DNA of 64,000 nucleotides from Bacteroidetes bacterium HGW-Bacteroidetes-4 (lineage in GTDB: Bacteria > Bacteroidota > Bacteroidia > Bacteroidales > SZUA-534). Below the pieces are notes generated by a model. It worked only from the letters and a program-made list of their open reading frames with translations. It was not told the origin of the DNA and made no database searches. Shown in pieces: positions 23,630-32,292 of the stretch. Numbering within the stretch: the stretch's first letter is position 1; each line of letters starts with the position of its first letter. The stretch is taken from assembly GCA_002840905.1 (NCBI GenBank), contig PHDD01000011.1, positions 1 to 64,000 of the forward strand, written 5' to 3'. The position numbers and the translations under genes are program-made.

Positions 23630-24625
23630 ATGAAATACAATCTGGAATCGTGGAATTTGAGAATGACCGGTATTAATAACGAAACCGATTTTAATGCGCT
23701 GGCCATTGAGGCCTTTCATTTTCAATACGAGCATGTGGACATTTATAAAGCTTACTGCGACTCGATTGGATGCAAAACCCATTCAATCGAACATTTTTCA
23801 CAGATACCGGCACTTCCAATTTCCTTTTTCAAAACGCATAAAGTTTTGGCAAAAAACAAAAAAGCAGAATTGCATTTTAAAAGCAGTGGTACTACCGGCG
23901 CAAATACAAGCAACCACTTTGTTCACCAGGCAGCTATTTATGAAACCAGTTTTCTGAAAGGATTTCAACTTTTTTATGGAGAACCTTCGGAATATTGTAT
24001 TTTGGCTTTACTCCCCTCGTACATTGAGCAGGGAAACTCATCACTGGTTTATATGGCCAACTCACTGATTGGTCTAAGTAAACACCTGCGTAGCGGTTTC
24101 TTTTTAAATAATTACAGGGAACTTTCAGCAACTTTGCATGAGCTGGAGCAAAGCGGACAAAAGACCCTTTTATTGGGCGTTACCTATGCTTTGCTCGATT
24201 TGGCTGAACAGTTTCCGCAAGCGCTAAAAAACACCCTGATAATGGAAACCGGAGGAATGAAAGGCCGCCGAAAAGAACTTATCAGAGAAGATTTACACCG
24301 TTTTTTATGCGATGCTTTTCAGGTGAAATCCATTCATTCAGAATATGGTATGACAGAACTCTTGTCGCAAGCTTATAGTAAAGGAGAAGGTGTTTTTGAA
24401 ACGCCTCCCTGGCTTAAAGTTTTGGTACGCGACACTTACGATCCTTATGCACTTATGCCCCAAAACCGAAGCGGTGGCATCAACCTTATCGATTTAGCCA
24501 ACATTTTTTCCTGTTGTTTTATCGAAACCAAAGACCTTGGCAAACTATTAATTGACAACGCGTTTACCATTATTGGCCGGTTCGACAACAGCGACATTCG
24601 CGGTTGTAACCTGATGGTTTCCTAG
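23630..24625 (+). CDS. LuxE-like acyl-protein synthetase (ANL-superfamily ligase)
   Basis: A 331-residue protein related to LuxE, the fatty-acid:protein ligase of bacterial bioluminescence, and more widely to the PaaK/ANL adenylating enzymes. The ATP loop 'FKSSGTTGANTSNHF' (about 84-98) and 'IHSEYGMTELLSQAY' (about 237) are the two conserved blocks. No luxA, B, C or D is present, so bioluminescence is not indicated; such orphan LuxE-like genes are common in Bacteroidota, where their acceptor is unknown. It has its own -7 box. A micro-ORF and purD follow. Confidence 0.85.
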   Translation: MKYNLESWNLRMTGINNETDFNALAIEAFHFQYEHVDIYKAYCDSIGCKTHSIEHFSQIPALPISFFKTHKVLAKNKKAELHFKSSGTTGANTSNHFVHQAAIYETSFLKGFQLFYGEPSEYCILALLPSYIEQGNSSLVYMANSLIGLSKHLRSGFFLNNYRELSATLHELEQSGQKTLLLGVTYALLDLAEQFPQALKNTLIMETGGMKGRRKELIREDLHRFLCDAFQVKSIHSEYGMTELLSQAYSKGEGVFETPPWLKVLVRDTYDPYALMPQNRSGGINLIDLANIFSCCFIETKDLGKLLIDNAFTIIGRFDNSDIRGCNLMVS

Positions 24626-24627
24626 AA

Positions 24628-24684
24628 ATGAAGTACAAAGCCTTTATAATTCTAATTGGAATACTTATTTTTACCTCAAATTGA
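24628..24684 (+). CDS. Possible 18-residue hydrophobic micro-ORF
   Basis: ATG at 24628, 2 bases after the LuxE-like stop, opens an 18-codon frame reading MKYKAFIILIGILIFTSN and then TGA. It has the shape of a signal peptide (two lysines, a hydrophobic core, then TSN where a lipobox cysteine could follow) with nothing after it. It could be a leader, a small membrane peptide, a remnant of a lipoprotein gene, or chance. Its stop is 13 bases before the purD start. Confidence 0.25.
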   Translation: MKYKAFIILIGILIFTSN

Positions 24685-24697
24685 CAAAATTGCACGT

Positions 24698-25966
24698 ATG
24701 AATGTTTTAATTCTTGGTTCGGGAGGCAGGGAACATACGCTGGCCTGGAAAATTGCCCAAAGTCCGCTTCTCACAAAGTTATATATTGCACCAGGAAATG
24801 CCGGAACCAAAGATTTTGGCACCAATCTGAATCTTGATCCAGTCAATTTTGAAGAACTTAAACAAAAAACGCTGGACTTATCGATCAATCTGGTGATTGT
24901 TGGTCCCGAAGATCCCCTGGTAAAAGGTGTTCGCGATTATTTTGAATCTGACAAACAGCTTAAAAACATTCCTGTAATTGGCCCGGGAAAAGTAGGAGCC
25001 CAATTGGAAGGAAGTAAAGAATTTGCAAAAAAATTCATGGCTAAATACCAGATACCAACAGCAGCCTACGGAACTTTTACCCTTGAAACCTATAAAGAAG
25101 CCTGTCTCTTCCTCGATTCGCTAAAAGCACCTTATGTACTTAAAGCCGATGGACTGGCTGCCGGTAAGGGCGTTATAATTCTCAACAACCTCGACGAAGC
25201 CAAATCGGCTCTAAAAACCATGTTGCAGGGACAGTTTGGACAAGCTTCGAAAAAAGTAGTAATCGAGGAATTTCTAGATGGAATTGAAGTGTCATACTTT
25301 GTAATTACCGATGGTAACCATTATGTGTTGCTGCCCGAAGCCAAAGATTACAAACGCATTGGGGAAAAAGATACCGGGCTTAATACCGGCGGAATGGGAG
25401 CTGTGTCACCGGTTCCTTTTGCCGACAAACAATTTACGCAGAAAGTAATTGAACGGATTATTGAACCTACTATTTCCGGACTCAAAAATGAACAAATAAC
25501 CTACCAGGGTTTTATCTTTTTTGGTTTAATTAAGGTAAACAATGAGCCCTTTGTTATTGAATACAATGTACGCCTGGGCGACCCCGAAACCGAAGTGGTA
25601 ATTCCCCGTCTTGATGGCGACCTTCTTGATCTGTTAGCTGCGGTTCCCAATCAAAAACTACATACTGTACCCTTTTCCATTAAACCCGAGACAGCGCTAA
25701 CCGTAATGATAGTATCCGGCGGATATCCTGAAGCTTATGAAAAAGGCAAAACCATTGAGGGACTTGATAATGTTAAAGGCAGTTATGTTTTTCATGCCGG
25801 AACCTCATTTAAAAATAACCAGGTTTTAACCAATGGTGGACGGGTATTATCGATAACCTCACTGGGAATTAGTATTAACGAAGCCCGCGAACGCTCTTAT
25901 CGTAATGCTAAAATTATTAATTTCGATAAAAAATATTACCGAACCGATATTGGTTCCGATTTATAG
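24698..25966 (+). CDS. purD: Phosphoribosylamine-glycine ligase PurD
   Basis: PurD joins glycine to phosphoribosylamine, the second step of purine synthesis. The N-terminal 'MNVLILGSGGREHTLAWK' is the family hallmark; the ATP-grasp part has 'LKADGLAAGKGVII' and 'EYNVRLGDPETEVV'. The frame is open back to a TTG at 24656, but homologous proteins begin at the 'MNVLILGSGGREH' Met, so ATG 24698 (422 residues) is used. A DUF6427 membrane-protein gene follows after 8 bases and may be cotranscribed. No other pur gene is here. Confidence 0.96.
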   Translation: MNVLILGSGGREHTLAWKIAQSPLLTKLYIAPGNAGTKDFGTNLNLDPVNFEELKQKTLDLSINLVIVGPEDPLVKGVRDYFESDKQLKNIPVIGPGKVGAQLEGSKEFAKKFMAKYQIPTAAYGTFTLETYKEACLFLDSLKAPYVLKADGLAAGKGVIILNNLDEAKSALKTMLQGQFGQASKKVVIEEFLDGIEVSYFVITDGNHYVLLPEAKDYKRIGEKDTGLNTGGMGAVSPVPFADKQFTQKVIERIIEPTISGLKNEQITYQGFIFFGLIKVNNEPFVIEYNVRLGDPETEVVIPRLDGDLLDLLAAVPNQKLHTVPFSIKPETALTVMIVSGGYPEAYEKGKTIEGLDNVKGSYVFHAGTSFKNNQVLTNGGRVLSITSLGISINEARERSYRNAKIINFDKKYYRTDIGSDL

Positions 25967-25974
25967 CCAGGCCT

Positions 25975-26961
25975 ATGTTATTAAAGCTATTTAAAAACAA
26001 CCATCCATTTGTGCTTTTTTTAATCCCCGTATTGGGTTTTTTATTGTGGATGCCTTCATTAATCGATTTCCCTTTTAAATTTCCCGAAATAGTTCCCCAA
26101 AAACACACCCCCGTTTTCGACTGGTTAGCTGAATCGTTGGCAAGCTATCCTAAACTTTCGGTTATTATCGCGCTGACTTTCTTAATTTTACAATCGTTTC
26201 TGCTAATACGTTTAAACTTCAAACATATTTTCATCGAATCACGAACCTATCTGCCCAGTGTACTTTTTGTAATATTTGGTTCGCTTCTGTATCAATATCA
26301 GCAACTTCATGCGGCTTTAGTTGTAAACTTTTTCCTTTTATGGGCGCTCGACAAGGCGCTCGTTATCGACAAAGAAAGCAATCTGATTAAACGAAATTTT
26401 GAAGGCGGTTTTATCTTAGGTCTGGGAATACTTTTTTATACGGGTATGTATATTTTTATTCCAGTTATCTGGATGACAATGATAATTTTACGCAATTCCC
26501 GTTGGCGTGAATGGACTTCGGGTTTGATTGGATTTATACTTCCCGGAGTATTTTTTCTTATCATCGCTTTTTTGCTGGACAAGCATCAGATGGTATTGGA
26601 AAAAATGCAACAAAGCATTACCACACCGGCAATAGAAATAACCTGGCATCCCTATTCATTTATTGTAATCGGTCTTTTAGCAATGCTTATACTCATCAGT
26701 ATATTAAGTGTGTTGAGTTATGTAGGCGTTAAAAAAATTAACACGCGAAAATACTTTACTTTTTTCTTCTGGTTTCTGATATTGCTGGTTGCCTTGTTTT
26801 TTTTCCACACCAAAGTAGCTTACGATATGATATATGCGCTGGCTATACCTTTAGCGGTTTTATCATCGTTGTTTTATATTGAATCGCGAAACAAATGGGT
26901 AACTGAAACTTTCTTTGTCCTTACGCTGCTCTCGGCCTTTGCATTAATCTGGATTCATTAA
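25975..26961 (+). CDS. DUF6427 family polytopic membrane protein
   Basis: A 328-residue integral membrane protein with roughly eight to nine hydrophobic helices spread along its whole length, starting at 'PFVLFLIPVLGFLLW'. I recognise the N-terminal pattern as that of the DUF6427 family of Bacteroidota; no function is known. It starts 8 bases after purD, suggesting cotranscription, but a purine role cannot be inferred from that alone. The following PAS gene is 68 bases away. Confidence 0.75.
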   Translation: MLLKLFKNNHPFVLFLIPVLGFLLWMPSLIDFPFKFPEIVPQKHTPVFDWLAESLASYPKLSVIIALTFLILQSFLLIRLNFKHIFIESRTYLPSVLFVIFGSLLYQYQQLHAALVVNFFLLWALDKALVIDKESNLIKRNFEGGFILGLGILFYTGMYIFIPVIWMTMIILRNSRWREWTSGLIGFILPGVFFLIIAFLLDKHQMVLEKMQQSITTPAIEITWHPYSFIVIGLLAMLILISILSVLSYVGVKKINTRKYFTFFFWFLILLVALFFFHTKVAYDMIYALAIPLAVLSSLFYIESRNKWVTETFFVLTLLSAFALIWIH

Positions 26962-27029
26962 AACTTTTACCGTATATTCGTGTTTAAGTAAAACACAAAT
27001 ACGGTATACCAAAAAAATCCAATTATTCA

Positions 27030-30000
27030 ATGAACAGCAATTTAGGACAAAAGTCGGCGCCTGAAGATATTTACAAACGCCTTTTTCAAGAATCGCCTAT
27101 CCCTTATGGAATAATATCGTGGGAAGAGAAACACAACAAATTGCAGTTCAGTGTTACAGAAGCAAACCCCTCGATGCTTCAATTTTTAGATTTAAGCGTT
27201 CGTGATTTGCCAAAAAGCACTCCCGAAGCATTCAGCCTGTTTAAAGGCTATAACAATCAATTTCTTGAAGTTTTTTTAAAGAACCGGGAACAATCGCAGG
27301 TTCAAATCACTTATCAAAACAGACAGAAAAACTTCAGATTAACTTTTTCCAAATTAAGCGTTGAACAAATTGCATTTTATTCCGAAGACCTTACCGAACT
27401 TCATCAGAAACGCACCGAATTACTAGAGCTAAAACGACAACTGAAAGAATCGCACGATTTGGCACAACTGGGTTATTGGATCGAAAATCACAAAACAAAT
27501 GAGCACTTTTGGTCCGACCTTATTTTCAAATTACTTCAAATAAGTAATCAACCCATAAACCCTTCGTTTAAAAACTACCTTGAATATATTCACCCCAGCG
27601 ATCGAACACAGGTTGAAGCATTGTATAATGAAGCCAAAGACACCAATACCGGATTTGAAATAAACCATCGCATCAAATTAAGTGACAATACCATAAAATA
27701 TGTGTCGCTGCGATGCTATACCAATTATAATTCGAAAGGCGATGCCTCACAAACGGTGGGAATTATTCAGGACATTACCCACATTGAACACACCCAACAG
27801 GCCCTAAAAAAAAGCGAAACAATTTTTCGTTCGGTTTTCGAAAATGCACCCATTGCCATTGTTCTTGTAAATAAAAATTACAGCCCAAATTTTTGCAACA
27901 TGCAGTTTAGCCAAATTACCGGCTATACCATGGACGAAATTTTACAAAAAGAACTCAAGGATTTTACGTATCCTCCCGATTATAAAAACAATCAGCAACA
28001 GTATTTGCGTCTTTTCAATGGCGAAATTGATTCATTCTCACTTACCAAACGCTACCGAAAAAAAGACAGCAGCCTTATTTGGGTTAAAGTAGTTGTATCG
28101 GCCATTAAAAACGAGCATAACATTACCACTATGGCAATTGCCATGGTTCAGGATATATCGGCTGAAAAAAAGGCCTCCGAAGCACTTATTAAAAGTGAAT
28201 ACAAGTACCGAACCCTTATTGAAAATGCCAACGATGGAATTGGACTTTTCGACCTCAAATTCAATCCCATAATTTACAATACACGTTTGTACGAAATGCT
28301 GGGCTACCCGCTCGAAGAATACCTGAAAATTGATCACACCCAGTTTGAATTGTTTCACCCGGCCGATGTTAAAAAAGCACAAAAAGCTTACGAAACGGTA
28401 CTTAACAAACAGCAGGCGCGAATTGAATGCCGCTTAAGGAATTTCGAGGGTCAGTATTTCTATTGTTCCATCAGCTATATTCCGGTTTTACACGAAGATA
28501 AACCGGCCATGCTTATTTTCAGGCGCGATATTTCGAAACGAAAAGCAGCCGAATTGCAGAACGAGGAATACCGTTTGTTCCTGGAAACCATAATGGACAA
28601 TTTACCCGTTTCGTTTTTTGCAAAAACAACTCCCGATTTCAGGTACCTTTACTGGAATCATACTATTGAACAGGTTACCGGAATTTCGGCCGAAGAAGCT
28701 ATTGGTAAAACCGATATGGAAATTCAACAGTCGAAAACATTAGCAGAACAATACCTGCACGAAGACACCAAACTGCTGAAAAACAAAAGAAAATTGGAAA
28801 TGGAACATGAGTTTACCAATCCGCTGGGCGAGGTAAAACATTTTAAAACCATAAAAACCATTCACAATTCAACGGCAGGCAATCCAATAATTTTGGGTTT
28901 ATCGATGGATGTTACCCAGCTAAAAGATGCCGAACGAAAAATTGAACAATCGACCCAAATGCTAAAAGAAGCTCAAAAAATTGCAAAACTTGGCTATTGG
29001 GAATACGATGTAAAAAAAGATCTTTTTTTCGATAACATCGAGAACAGGCAAATTTTGGGTATTGTTGATGTTCCCTTTTTTTTAAACTACAAACAGTTTA
29101 TTGAACTGGTACATTCAACCGACCAGGATATTGTTAATAAAGCATTTAAAAAAGGTATTTCAAAAAAAACAGCGGGCGAAGGCATTGTAAAAATTACCTC
29201 AGGAAGCAACATTAAACACATTTCAATTAACTACCGCCCCATTACCAATGAAAAAAATGAGGTGATTAAATTACGGGGAACCTGTCTTGACATTACCCGG
29301 ATTCGACAATCGGAAATTGCGCTTCGCGAAAGCGAAAACCGTCTGAAACAAGCAGAACACATTGCAAAAGTGGGATATTGGAACTACAATTATATCGACA
29401 AAACCACCCGCTTTTCCGACGAAGTATGGAACATTCTGGAACAACCCCTTAGTAATAAAGATATTCAGTTTGTTGATTTTGTTAACACCGTTCATCCCGA
29501 CGATAAACTACTTGTTTACAAACAATTTAAACAGTCAAAAGAGAATAATCAGCCTTTTGATCTTGAGTTCAGAATTGTTACACAAAATAAAAAATTAAAA
29601 TACATTAAGGCTACTGGAACCTTTGTGAACAACCTGGATGGGTCGTTGGAACGATCGATTGGAACTTTTCAGGATGTAACCGGGTTGAAACAAAATGAAT
29701 TCAAACTTCAAAAAATAACCAGCCATCTGCTTAACATTCAAAAGTTGTCGAAAACCGGTTACATGGAACTTAATCTGGCAACAAAAACAGCAGTATATTC
29801 CAATTCCCTACTGCATATATTGGAGTTACCTGATGAGAATGCGGAATTCAACACCAAACATTATCAGGAGTTTATTCATCCCGACGACAAAAACACTATT
29901 GAACAAACGCTGAAACATTCACTCGATAAAGGAATTTCCCATAATATTCAATACCGATTGAAACTAAAAACCGGAAAAATAAAATATGTAAACGAAATTT

Positions 30001-30818
30001 GCAGCGTTACCCAATTAAACAGCCAGCTTGAAAAAACAGCTACCCGTATTGTTCAAGACATAACACTTTTAAAGGAGCAGGAACTGGAACGCTTACAATT
30101 AATTCAGGTAAAGAAAAATTTACAGGTTGGAAGTTGGGATTACGACGAAAAAAACAGATTGTACCAGTTTAATAATCTGGCCTTATCGATTCTGGGTTTT
30201 GAGCAAACAAACCAACAGACATCATGGGCACAGTATATGCAATGCATCCACCCCAACGACAGGCATTCGGTAAGTACACTTATTGAAAACAGCATTAAAA
30301 ACAAAACAAATTACACCCTGACCTATCGCGTAATTAATCAAAAAACCCATGAAACAAGGTATCTGAAAGATATCAGCAGCTTTATACAATTGAATCCTGA
30401 TTTATGGATTTTGCATGGAACCTTCAGAGATGTAACCGATTACCACAAAACACTAAAAAACCTGACCGAACAAAGCGAATTATTAAAAACAATAACCGAT
30501 AATGCACTCATTGCAATGATAATTTTGCAAAACGACAAGCATATTTACGTAAATAAACGCTGGTGCAGCTTAACAGGTATGAATGCTGAAGATGCTGAAA
30601 ACAAACTCACCATTCACGAAATTTATGAGCCGGAAACTACCCGAATCATTATAAGTTTACTGGTTCAATGGTCAAAATACGGTATAAAAGAATACCATAA
30701 CGAGTTACAGATAAAACCCATACATGCCCCGGCTTTTTATGCTGAAATTTATGTAAAAGAAATATACACCAACAATGCCCCGGCTTTTTTAATTCTGGCA
30801 TCGCCACGACATAAATAA
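27030..30818 (+). CDS. Multi-PAS sensor protein without a visible output domain
   Basis: A 1262-residue soluble protein that appears to be only PAS/PAC modules, about ten: near 10-120, 140-255, 265-385, 392-505, 515-640, 648-765, 772-890, 900-1015, 1030-1145 and 1155-1262. Several have the 'LGYWE.D' (PAS_3) form, e.g. AQLGYWIENHK, KLGYWEYDVK, KVGYWNYNY; others are 'ENAPI.I...' PAS_4/9 type. Most end with 'DIT' or 'DVT' and a short helix. No His-kinase dimerisation helix, HATPase, GGDEF, EAL or SpoIIE motif follows; the last PAS runs to the stop, and a terminator comes immediately after. It may signal by protein contact, or may be a truncated histidine kinase. It faces the SiaB/SiaC operon tail to tail. 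Confidence 0.88.
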   Translation: MNSNLGQKSAPEDIYKRLFQESPIPYGIISWEEKHNKLQFSVTEANPSMLQFLDLSVRDLPKSTPEAFSLFKGYNNQFLEVFLKNREQSQVQITYQNRQKNFRLTFSKLSVEQIAFYSEDLTELHQKRTELLELKRQLKESHDLAQLGYWIENHKTNEHFWSDLIFKLLQISNQPINPSFKNYLEYIHPSDRTQVEALYNEAKDTNTGFEINHRIKLSDNTIKYVSLRCYTNYNSKGDASQTVGIIQDITHIEHTQQALKKSETIFRSVFENAPIAIVLVNKNYSPNFCNMQFSQITGYTMDEILQKELKDFTYPPDYKNNQQQYLRLFNGEIDSFSLTKRYRKKDSSLIWVKVVVSAIKNEHNITTMAIAMVQDISAEKKASEALIKSEYKYRTLIENANDGIGLFDLKFNPIIYNTRLYEMLGYPLEEYLKIDHTQFELFHPADVKKAQKAYETVLNKQQARIECRLRNFEGQYFYCSISYIPVLHEDKPAMLIFRRDISKRKAAELQNEEYRLFLETIMDNLPVSFFAKTTPDFRYLYWNHTIEQVTGISAEEAIGKTDMEIQQSKTLAEQYLHEDTKLLKNKRKLEMEHEFTNPLGEVKHFKTIKTIHNSTAGNPIILGLSMDVTQLKDAERKIEQSTQMLKEAQKIAKLGYWEYDVKKDLFFDNIENRQILGIVDVPFFLNYKQFIELVHSTDQDIVNKAFKKGISKKTAGEGIVKITSGSNIKHISINYRPITNEKNEVIKLRGTCLDITRIRQSEIALRESENRLKQAEHIAKVGYWNYNYIDKTTRFSDEVWNILEQPLSNKDIQFVDFVNTVHPDDKLLVYKQFKQSKENNQPFDLEFRIVTQNKKLKYIKATGTFVNNLDGSLERSIGTFQDVTGLKQNEFKLQKITSHLLNIQKLSKTGYMELNLATKTAVYSNSLLHILELPDENAEFNTKHYQEFIHPDDKNTIEQTLKHSLDKGISHNIQYRLKLKTGKIKYVNEICSVTQLNSQLEKTATRIVQDITLLKEQELERLQLIQVKKNLQVGSWDYDEKNRLYQFNNLALSILGFEQTNQQTSWAQYMQCIHPNDRHSVSTLIENSIKNKTNYTLTYRVINQKTHETRYLKDISSFIQLNPDLWILHGTFRDVTDYHKTLKNLTEQSELLKTITDNALIAMIILQNDKHIYVNKRWCSLTGMNAEDAENKLTIHEIYEPETTRIIISLLVQWSKYGIKEYHNELQIKPIHAPAFYAEIYVKEIYTNNAPAFLILASPRHK

Positions 30819-30851
30819 AAGGAGGAACGTCTTTTTTAGACGCTCCTCCTT
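30819..30851. terminator. Bidirectional terminator between PAS gene and signalling operon
   Basis: A 14-bp stem with one wobble pair: AAGGAGGAACGTCT (30819-30832) against AGACGCTCCTCCTT (30838-30851), loop of about five T. On the minus strand it is followed by TTTTATTTAT, so it should end the long minus operon; it starts at the PAS gene stop and probably serves that gene too. Confidence 0.82.
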
Positions 30852-30874
30852 CAATATAATACTAAGAATACGGA

Positions 30875-31303
30875 TTACATATTTACGTACGACAAAATAG
30901 CTACGGCCGCACCTTCTTTACCATCTTTAAACGACAGGTTAATGCTGTACATTCCTGTCTTCTGACACTGAAAACCAATGGCTGTTACAAAAGTGCCATC
31001 GGGTTTTAGGTTTGTTCCCAACAAGGTTGCATTTTCCATTAACTGAACCACTGCTTCACCGGCATAACCTTCGGCATTACAAACGGTAATTTTGTACATG
31101 GTACCTTTGTTCATAATCACATTAAACTTGGCCGATGGTGGAGAAACACTACTGGCCGAGAGTTTTACCTTATAATCTTTCAGATAGGTGGCATTTCCAA
31201 TTCCCAATGCACAAACATTAACCAATTCGTCGCTTTGAGCAACGGCCTGATTTACTTGAAAACCAATAAAAAGGGCGAGTATAATTTTAATAATATGCTT
31301 CAT
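30875..31303 (-). CDS. Small secreted protein, second gene of the lipoprotein/secreted-protein pair (copy B)
   Basis: A 142-residue exported protein with a signal peptide (about 1-22, ending AVAQ). It shares 'IGNATYLKD', 'MNKGT.Y', a cysteine before 'KT..Y...LSF' and a final 'AVAILSYV' with the protein at 5839-6321, so the two are paralogs. It starts 1 base after the stop of the paralogous lipoprotein gene at 31305-32228, repeating the arrangement at 16938-18410. It is the last gene of the apparent ten-gene operon, just before the terminator. Function unknown; two conserved cysteines may form a disulfide. Confidence 0.75.
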   Translation of the reverse strand: MKHIIKIILALFIGFQVNQAVAQSDELVNVCALGIGNATYLKDYKVKLSASSVSPPSAKFNVIMNKGTMYKITVCNAEGYAGEAVVQLMENATLLGTNLKPDGTFVTAIGFQCQKTGMYSINLSFKDGKEGAAVAILSYVNM

Positions 31304-31304
31304 C

Positions 31305-32228
31305 TTATAAACTAATTATATTGTTACGAACATCTTCAATTACCGTAATTATATTGGCCAGGGTTTCATCTGAAATATCGATATGTTGTTTATCGTTCTG
31401 AACAATTATTAACATACCATCAACTTCTTTAGCCTCGGGTTCACCCATTTCGTAGGTAATTCGCACTCCGTCGTAAGCTTTTTTTATTCGTTCAATTTCT
31501 TTTACCAAATCGGCAAAATTAGCATCCGATTTATAATTTTTTAAGATTAAGATCAAGTCGTTCAAAACCAGCTTCTGGTCGGCTATCCGTTCTACAACTT
31601 CTTTTTCAGGAGCACCTTTAGCCACCTGAGTAGCCAGGTACATACCTTCGACCCACATGCCGGTTACTATTAAGGAACTTATGTTTCCACGATTCGCTTG
31701 CCGCAGGTATTCATCCATATTATTAAAACTCGATACAGAAATATACATCAGCGAATCAAGGTTCTCGTTGTTTGTGGCTAAGCGTTTAATGGTATTGAAA
31801 TCGAAGAATTGACCAATTCGTAATTCGTTTGCCAGCGACTTAATGGCTGTCATGTTATTTATTACCGAACCGGTTTTTTCATACATATTCAGATAACCCA
31901 GGTCGCAACCATATACGCCAAGATTTAATGCTTGCTTAAAGTTGGTGTTTAATTTATCAATCCGGTTGGTTGATGCCAATAACTTTTGCGAAAAAGGCAC
32001 TCCGGTTGATTTTAACAAGGCTGCCATTTCAACAGGCGACGATATGTTATCAATAATATCTTCCATGGCTTCCTGTGAAATCAACAAAGGCTTATCATCG
32101 CCAAAAATTTCTTCCGGGATTTCAATATCATCGGAAATTTTTTTATTGCTATTGCCCGAACAGGCCGATAAAAACAAAGCTGCTGATGCAAAACCAATAA
32201 AAACCAAATTATACCATCTTCTCCTCAT
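31305..32228 (-). CDS. Lipoprotein, paralog of the 17.6-kb lipoprotein (copy B)
   Basis: A 307-residue lipoprotein, lipobox 'LSAC' with Cys23. The mature protein is helical and acidic. It matches the 280-residue lipoprotein at 17568-18410 through 'SPVEMAALL', 'ALNLGVYGCDLGYLNMY', 'NLDSLMYIS', 'GMWVEGMYLA' and 'VERIADQKLVLNDLI'. About 40 extra residues, 'ITYEMGEPEAKEVDGMLIIV...', lie near the C terminus. It is located in a signalling/export operon directly after the ABC-transporter fusion, so it may be that transporter's envelope partner; this is inference from position. A near -7 sequence (TACTTTTA) upstream may give an extra internal promoter. Confidence 0.82.
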   Translation of the reverse strand: MRRRWYNLVFIGFASAALFLSACSGNSNKKISDDIEIPEEIFGDDKPLLISQEAMEDIIDNISSPVEMAALLKSTGVPFSQKLLASTNRIDKLNTNFKQALNLGVYGCDLGYLNMYEKTGSVINNMTAIKSLANELRIGQFFDFNTIKRLATNNENLDSLMYISVSSFNNMDEYLRQANRGNISSLIVTGMWVEGMYLATQVAKGAPEKEVVERIADQKLVLNDLILILKNYKSDANFADLVKEIERIKKAYDGVRITYEMGEPEAKEVDGMLIIVQNDKQHIDISDETLANIITVIEDVRNNIISL

Positions 32229-32292
32229 GAGTATTATTTTTATTTATAAAAGTAAGCCTTTTTTCTAAAATTTAAAATATTCTTGCATTCAA

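Noticed and set aside
23630-24625. Bioluminescence operon
   Set aside because: Only a LuxE-like gene is present, with no luciferase or LuxC/LuxD genes.
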